Of a stretch of DNA of 64,000 nt, positions 57,608-64,000 are shown in pieces. The first letter of the stretch is position 1. Each line of letters starts with the position of its first letter. Source of the DNA: Cryptomeria japonica (taxonomy: Eukaryota; Streptophyta; Pinopsida; Cupressales; Cupressaceae); the NCBI RefSeq assembly GCF_030272615.1, contig NC_081406.1, positions 111,445,783 to 111,509,782 of the forward strand. Reading direction: 5' to 3'. The position numbers were made by a program, and so were the translations under genes. The notes beneath the pieces were generated by a model. The model did not search any database, was not told the origin of the DNA, and saw only the letters and a list, made by a program, of their open reading frames with translations.

Positions 57608-58036
57608 TGTAATGTCCTTACTTTGAAATATAATTTAATAATAAATAATAGTAATAATATAATTAAAATTTGATTAAAGTTAATGAATAGTCAAAAGGCA
57701 TGAAATGATAAGTTGTGACTCCCTCAAACGTGAGATATAAAAGGGAGAAGAGAACCTCATTTGAGTGGCAGGGGGCAGGGGGGAGAGAATTTGGAAATGA
57801 CAAGTGCAGATCTGATAGTGGAGGGTTGTGTCCCTTTCAAAGGGCAGAAAGAATGAAGAGTTGCACTCTTTCAAAGTGTGCTAATGGTGAAAGGGTGTGT
57901 CTCTTGCCAAAGGACATACATGATGAAGAGGTGTGACCTCTCCCTCACATTGAGAGATATAAAGGAAAGGAATCGAAAGCATTTAGGGACCTCACCATCA
58001 ATCAGATCAGAACTGTTATTAAGTTACAAGCAGTAA
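57608..58036 (+). repeat. LTR-like segment with serial hairpins
   Basis: AT-rich upstream part, then TATAAAAG at about 57737, then four units at about 57825-57945 that each fold (CCCTTT-C-AAAGGG at 57832-57844; AGAGGT-GTG-ACCTCT at 57927-57941). A second TATAAAGG lies at about 57958. The layout resembles U3-R-U5 of a Gypsy LTR. No partner LTR or firm borders are visible, so the limits given are approximate. Confidence 0.4.
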
Positions 58037-59120
58037 CATCCGTGTTCTTGGTGGTATGCATGGGGATGTGCTTAATATGTATGCTTAATATATGAAGCCT
58101 GATAATGTTCTTGTGTAGAGTTTAATAGTAATATTAATGACTGTAATATGTATGACAGTCATAATATACATCCATAGTACAAAGTGATATTGCGAGAACT
58201 TTGTCCTAAGTCATAAATCTATTCTAATCCTTCTATTCCCCAAGGGAGATGGGTGCTGGTAGGGAAGGGCAGAGTAAAACCACTTCAATAGAAAGCCCCA
58301 AGGGTGAAAGGACGACTCCTGAAATCTGGGCTGCAGGCCCCAAAGGTGAATGAACTGAGTTCTGGTAATCTGGGCTACATTAAGGAAGTGTTGTCAAGCA
58401 CCCTAGGCAGCCAAGCCCTCTTCTGGGAATGGGATCAGATTGGTTTGGATTCAGGCATGGTTTTAATGGCATCTCAAGTTGTATTACAGAGAATTAGGTA
58501 GTTATGCTCAATTAATCGTAATAGAAGGTAGTAACATAGATGTTGCTCTTGGAAATTGACAGTGTCTAAAGCTTCTACAAACGTTGTGAAGGAGAAAACA
58601 AAAGTGATAAATACCCTAACTAACAGGTTTGAATTTTCTTCATTAAACTCAAGCTCTTTTGGAACATGGATGCACATGGATTTGGAAAACGATGACTTTG
58701 GCGCTCAACAAGACCAAAGCATTTAAAATCTTAGCAATTAGTAAAACTTATCTTAGAGGTAAAAAAATAAATGACTTAAAGATTTTTTTAATGTGACCCC
58801 CAACAGTCATCATATTTTCATCTCAGAGAGACTTTTGGAGGCTTTGAATACTAGGACTTAACTGATTTTACACTTTCAAAAACTCCTGGTTTAGTTATTT
58901 TTAGGAGTCACAAAAACAGCTAACAATAATATTTGTGATCTGAAATTGATGGAAAGCAGAAACACAATGTACACATTGAGTACTTGAGAAGTGAAGTGAT
59001 CATGCAGCACAAATTTTGGCAAATCTTTTTAACAAAAATAGGCAGAATTGGAGATTTGTTCAATGGGAACAAAACAGGGATGAGTGAACCAATCTGAGAT
59101 CAGGTTGATTGAAACAAGAT
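58037..59120. other. Non-coding, no recognised feature
   Basis: Repeated CCCCAAGGGTGAAAGGA/CCCCAAAGGTGAATGAA phrases at 58297 and 58339 suggest a degraded duplication. No gene supported. Confidence 0.45.
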
Positions 59121-59329
59121 AGGATTGAGTGAAACAATTGGTGCTCCAACCAATGGAATCCCTCCCAGAAAAGGCAATGGCAGCCAGTCAAAACATCAAA
59201 GTGTGCTTGCCAAGAAGGGCCAATTGCTTAGCTATGTGTGTAAACTCCATGCTGATTAGTTACAGAAGAACCTCTCAACCCAGAAGCTCTGAATTTCCCA
59301 GAGAAGAGCCACCTCCTGGAACCAAAATT

Positions 59330-59720
59330 AATGTTTCAAAAAATGGAAATTCTTTACTGTTCCAGGTTGTACAAGTCTCAAGTAGTTATTGTCAAATTTT
59401 CCAATTACTGGCCGTCCAGGGAGAATCTTGAAAAGTGGGTAAAATCCTCTGGTGGAGAAAATCTTCAGATGACCTTTCTGCTGAAGGGTTTCTTTTTATT
59501 TTTTATAACAAAGATAGAGATATAATTGTTAAAGGCTCTTGGATGATAGATGGGACTGTACTCCTCATGCAAGCATAGTAACCAAATTTTGATCCCCTGT
59601 CAAGCAATTTAGAATCTACCCCTACTTGGATTCACTAACATAGACCAAGAATTCTCTTTTAATTTGGATGTCTTGGTACAAGCAGCAAAGGTATTTGAAG
59701 ACTGCGCTCTCTGCTTTCTG
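59330..59720 (+). pseudogene. DUF4283-type relic, probably LINE ORF1
   Basis: On the + strand FSNYWPSRENLEKWVKSS, then LLKGFFLF, then in another frame DRDIIVKGSWMIDGTVLLMQ, PNFDPLSSNLESTPTWI and, after a further shift, NIDQEFSFNLDVLVQA. The order (KGFF, DRD.I...G.W, NFDP, P.W..L) is that of the DUF4283 domain found in ORF1 of plant L1-type LINEs and related retroelements. Two frameshifts and several stops; no zinc knuckle seen downstream. RNA binding was the likely role in the intact element. Confidence 0.68.
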
Positions 59721-61030
59721 TGTACAAACAAGGCTATCAGTGCATTCTTCCATAGATTGATTTTTGTCTTGTCCTTGGCACAATTGCCATCACAATATTC
59801 TTCCCTGAGAGCTTTTATGAAACCCTCGCAAATTTTCAATGATTGGTTCTCAATTATGCCAGCATCCTTAATAGGGTAACTGTAATATTCTGTTTTGAGT
59901 GGATCCACAAAATTTTCATAAGTTGATCCAAGTTAAGCCTAGGATACACTTGGTGAACAATCTATAACCTATCTAGGTGATCTGAATGACCTAGATAATA
60001 TTATGAATTATAGAATGCACAATGGAACTTGTAAGACAAGATGCAGAAAGCCTTAACGCATTCAGAGAGAGTGATATTATTGAAAATGCTACTTCAATTT
60101 AGTGGCAGAATAGTGGTAAATACATGAGTATGAATTACAAATAATGCTAGGATTGCAAATTCCCATGATCAGGAAAAGGATGAGACATCTTCTCTGATTT
60201 GCCTAGACTGTGTGGATCCTGAAAGCAGATGCATGGAGTGGGAACATATAAAGAATGGTTTGCAGTGCTGTATTGCGTAATTGGACTGCATTGGCTATCT
60301 CGTCGACTCCCATACCCATACATGGTGTGTAATGTCACCAATGTAGAACTTTGTCTTTTATGATTTTTTTGTATTTTTCTGAACTTAAAAAGAGAAACAG
60401 CTAACTGGAACTTCTTGTAATGCTGATATGAACTGAAACAGAAATAAATTGAAATCCTTTGAAATAACCCAGTGTATAAGAAAATTCAGATCAACTATTG
60501 CTGGTAATCTATATGACAGAAGTTCACAACTTCTCCAGATGATATTTTATTCAATGTCAAAGATATACAATGCTGTTATACTGAATTGAGTCATAAACTT
60601 AAGCATTACAAACGAAAATGCACTCACCAACTAATGTTACATTCAATCTATATAACTGTGGGGATATTTACAACTTATGTGGTCACCCTTGTGCTGGTTA
60701 CAGTCAGAAGCAGACCTGTATGAACATCCAAATAATGCTGATAGCTCTCCCACATGTGAAGGATTGACAGCACATCCAAGTATGGACTGATTGCTGGTTG
60801 TAGGAGGCTATCATATGTTGTATCAAACCCTTTTTGAAGCAATATAGTACTGCAATCTGATTATATAATGTGTCTAAATCCTGTGACCAAGCTCCAAAAT
60901 GGCAATTGATACCCCTAGAATGAGGTGCATCTGAGTGTAGACCTGTTGCTTAGCTATGATCTCCCCCTTTAAGGCTGAAAATGTTATTAAACTGATGTAG
61001 CAGGATTTGTAGGAGTGTGGCAGTGTTCAC
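59721..61030. other. Non-coding, no recognised feature
   Basis: A CTCCCCCTTTAAGG string at 60960-60973 looks like a - strand polypurine tract, but no LTR was found next to it. Confidence 0.45.
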
Positions 61031-61036
61031 ACTAAT

Positions 61037-61430
61037 TCAATCAAATTTGATTGCTTGGAAATTCACCATGTATGCTTTCAAAATAGGTATAATTTGCCAG
61101 CGCTCTCCAAAAGGATGCAACTGATCATTAATGAAAGTAGCTTGCTTCTCCAATGATGGCGCTCGATGATGATTACAGCTCTGAAAATCAGCAATTAATA
61201 AGTTGCATGCAAACGCTTTATCACCAATCCTGAAATCATGCACAACAAACTCCAAAGTCCATCATGCAACCCTTGATGTAGAATTGCGAATGCAAGAAGC
61301 AAGAGTTTTCGTCTTCACCTCCAGAGAAGAGAGCTAGGAGGTTTTTCGTCCTCATGGACCACAGAAATACAATACAGCTAAGGGTTTTCATCCTTGGATG
61401 AACACACTTGAATTGAAGAGTGTTAATTGA
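61037..61430 (-). other. Possible coding relic or LTR edge, unrecognised
   Basis: A - strand frame of 72 codons (MEFVVHDFRIGDKAFACNLL...) extends upstream of its ATG to about 61270. Composition is protein-like, but no family is recognised. Sequence to 61430 has pairs of phrases (TTTTCGTCTTCACC, TTTTTCGTCCTCATGG, TTTTCATCCTTGGATG), as seen in degraded repeats. Confidence 0.25.
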
Positions 61431-63332
61431 AATCGTGATGATGAAATGAGGCTAGGCATTTCCTTGATATACCTTTCTAGATCGGGCCTTGGATTTAAAT
61501 TTCCCTCCAATTATTTAAAAATATTCATCATTTTCATACTAGTGTTTAAAATTAAAAACAATTTTTATTTTAATTATAATAATATTATTAAGCTGCCTCC
61601 AAAATTAGAAATTACTAGGCCCAACTAAAAATAATTATTAATTATTCTAGTCCAAGGAAAGGGGACATGGAATGGCATACAAGTATAGTATTTATATGTG
61701 CTGGTCAACAGCTGATAGCCATGTCTATGTTGACATGTGTCCAACATGTGTGGTTGTGTGGCATGTGGGGATAGGATGTTGCTGAGTGTCAAAATTGTAT
61801 GGTATAGATTACATGTGGCACATGATGCCGCCATGTGCTGGATCCTATAATGCCAAGTGAGTTGTGTGGAGCCAATTCCTGTGGTGCAGGGCTTGCTAGG
61901 TGTCATCCACATATCGAAAAGCATAAGATGTGGATGTTAATATTCTGTGTCACATGCATATGGTCAAATGCAAAGTCACATAGGTAGAGCATTGATGAAA
62001 CATACACACAAAGCATAGTTGTGAAACTTGTGAATAACTCGTAAAATTCACGAGTTGAAACTGCTCGTAAGTTACTTGTGGAACAACTAATGGCTGTTTA
62101 TTAAAATAAGCTCACCATTGACTTGACAAGCAAATAAGCTCACCATTAACTTGCCAATTGCTTGTCAAAACTCGGCCACAATTTTATAACTCATTTGTTT
62201 GAAAATGTTCCAATTTTGATTATTTTGAGCTCTGCATTTAGCTAGGATCTGAAGGCTTTAAGGAGCAGATTTTGAGCAAATTTTCTTCAATGGTAATCTT
62301 GCTAGTTTTTTTGTTTGTTGTTTTATTTTGAAGACATTTTCAGATTTTTTGTTTATTTTTGTTTTACTTTTTATTCCTTGTTTATTTTTATTGATACATC
62401 AATTGTGGAGTTGGGATCCACTCCCTTGTATACAAAATAAAATCTATTAACAGTAGTTTGAACATCAACCCTTGAGTAGGGGTGCTTTAGAAGTTACAAC
62501 TTAAGCCAAAAACCATCACTATTGAAATCTTTAAGAACTGCTTATTTGTATTGAGAACTGAAGCTATGATTGTAGTTGTCTTGCTGCGCAGCAATAGTCT
62601 TTCGAAGACTGTTTATAAGTAATGAGTTTACAGTTAATGGCTTTTAGTAATTTATTTACTGTTAGTCTGCTAGGTTTTCGTTTGTTTATTTTATTTATTT
62701 TTTGTTTTGCCAGTGTTTTAGTAAATTTCCATTTTTTCACAATCTGCAAGTAGATTATCAACACTGAAACTCTCATTTGTAATTTTTATTTATGTTGAAA
62801 CTTGTGTATTAAACTTGTTATTTTTTTTTGGTATATGATATGTATTAAACTCTAATTTTGATCCATATATGAAGTCAGTCAAGTGATTGAAATTTTTGGG
62901 TCAGGCAAGTTATTGCTGAGTTCATTTTTTTCAACTATGGTCAAATAACTGCCAAGGTTGTGTGGTTGTGCACTGCACAGAAATGATGAGGCTGATGCAT
63001 GTGCAGCTGCATTTGAAGCAATACGGCTAGATGTATAGCGATGTGTGAAGCATCTTGGCACTATACGAGCACACAAGAGAACTATGCAAGGAATGTAATG
63101 CATATAGTGTTGTCTTATGAATTGATGTGCGAGACTGCACTCAGCTCACAAGAATACATTGGTTGGTCCACAGTTGTCTCACTCACCCTTTAGCTAGCTT
63201 ATAGACTGTGCTTTTGACCTATATTTAGACATGTGGAATGACTTTTAAGATATGAATGTGATATGTTTACTATTATAAACTCATTGATTCAATTGGTCAA
63301 GCCACTTTTCAAATTTGCATCAAATTTTCTAT
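61431..63332. other. Non-coding intergenic DNA
   Basis: No supported gene. Includes an AT-rich stretch at 61500-61640, a CTCACCATTRACTTG phrase twice at 62111 and 62140, and a T-rich region at 62290-62400. Confidence 0.5.
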
Positions 63333-63335
63333 AAG

Positions 63336-63371
<36 letters not shown>
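63333..63371. repeat. TA microsatellite
   Basis: About 28 bases of TA followed by a short CA run. Confidence 0.95.
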
Positions 63372-63372
<1 letters not shown>

Positions 63373-63619
63373 GCTTGTACCTTTAGCATTAGGTTTGCAG
63401 AAGGTTAGCTAGTTGGAGTATGATCTGTGAGCACAACTTGTTTAGGATCTTGGGCCATTTGGTTCCATTGCTTCACAAGGGCTCCATTTAGCATTTGTTG
63501 GAAAGGATATCTTGTCTCCTCAATATCTTCAGCCATTAGGATGTACATTAAGTTAACTTGGTTGCACCTGTGAGAGCAGCTGATTTTTTTATTTTTTGAT
63601 CGTTGAAAATAGTATGTAT

Positions 63620-63910
63620 TTTATTAAAATAAAGGAAAGCTTTACATTGATCAGATAATGTTATCAAAATGGCTATCATGCCACCCTTTCATTATAACCC
63701 TATCTCCAACACCTTCAAAAACTTCCACAGACTATAGACATAACTATACAGTCCTCCTAATTCTATATGGGTATTAAACAACCCGACTGAAAGCACATAA
63801 CAATTTGCAAAGTGCCATACTAGTGACAGGCATCCACTATATACTATCCGAAGTCTATAATTATATAAACTACACATACAAAAAGACATTGCATCATAAA
63901 AGAAGTGCTT
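63620..63910 (-). other. Probable 3' UTR with AATAAA signal
   Basis: On the - strand the stop at 63911 is followed by about 290 bp that end at an AATAAA (63620-63625). This spacing is normal for a plant 3' UTR and supports the terminal exon at the window edge. Confidence 0.45.
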
Positions 63911-64000
63911 TCAGCCCAGATGAACAATTTTCTTTTCTTTTGCCTTGGACACTTGCACTCGCACAGGGCTGTTGATCCGGAAGTCACTTGGCTCAAAGCC
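63911..64000 (-). CDS. C-terminal end of an unidentified gene
   Basis: The first frame from the window edge encodes 29 codons ending DFRINSPVRVQVSKAKEKKI then VHLG and TGA. Codon use looks coding (GTG CGA GTG CAA GTG) and the basic C-terminus is protein-like. I do not recognise the family from so short a piece. Another frame is also open here, so the reading is a choice based on composition and on the well-placed poly(A) signal downstream. Confidence 0.4.
   Translation of the reverse strand, partial: GFEPSDFRINSPVRVQVSKAKEKKIVHLG

Noticed and set aside
60955-60980. - strand polypurine tract suggesting another copia 3' end
   Set aside because: No LTR start or repeat partner follows on the - strand.

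Overview
This window looks like nuclear DNA from a seed plant with a large genome, most likely a gymnosperm such as a conifer. That placement is inference. It rests on nested LTR retrotransposons filling the left 40 kb, long introns in the one clear host gene, a plant-type ABHD17-like protein, and scattered decayed Gypsy and LINE fragments. I saw no bacterial operons, CRISPR arrays, rRNA or tRNA genes.

Left part (1-40,935): a nest of LTR elements. An unrecognised decayed ORF and possible LTR sequence occupy 1-2081. Copia element A (+ strand, 2082-16112) has a 5' LTR that has lost most of its length. It is split inside its RT/RNase H region by element E (- strand, 6028-13798, target duplication ATAAG). 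E is a non-autonomous copia-type element with no protease, integrase or RT. It carries a coiled-coil/zinc-knuckle ORF and a long Lys/Glu-rich ORF that has its own TATA-like box. Gypsy element C (- strand, from 16113 to 29324; gag, long leader, tRNA-Lys-type primer site) is split by copia element D (- strand, 20492-27895, target duplication CATAC), which keeps a nearly complete gag-pol. C itself sits in the chromodomain of chromovirus relic B (29325-30342, - strand). Next comes F (+ strand, 5' truncated), whose coiled-coil ORF resembles the end of E's long ORF. F's 3' LTR is split by G (- strand, 31717-39558, target duplication GGTAT), a young Gypsy with intact gag and protease-like ORFs but no RT or integrase. 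Fragment H (39841-40935) is an LTR related to G in the opposite orientation.

Middle (40,936-50,465): a compound microsatellite, AT-rich intergenic DNA, a weak 113-codon ORF, then the host gene. This is a plant alpha/beta-hydrolase of the ABHD17 type on the + strand, with four exons visible between 45314 and 50465. The exons for the catalytic Asp and His region were not found, so the gene either has a very long fourth intron or is truncated.

Right part (50,466-64,000): mostly non-coding, with a LINE RNase H relic and 3' tail, a Gypsy integrase relic (- strand), an LTR-like segment with serial hairpins, a DUF4283-type LINE ORF1 relic, simple repeats, and at the right edge the C-terminal 29 codons and 3' UTR of an unidentified - strand gene.

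Working together: D encodes or once encoded the full copia machinery and shares primer-site and polypurine signals with E and F, so E and F could have been mobilised in trans by D-like or A-like elements. G similarly would need RT and integrase from a related Gypsy. These partnerships are inferred from shared signals.
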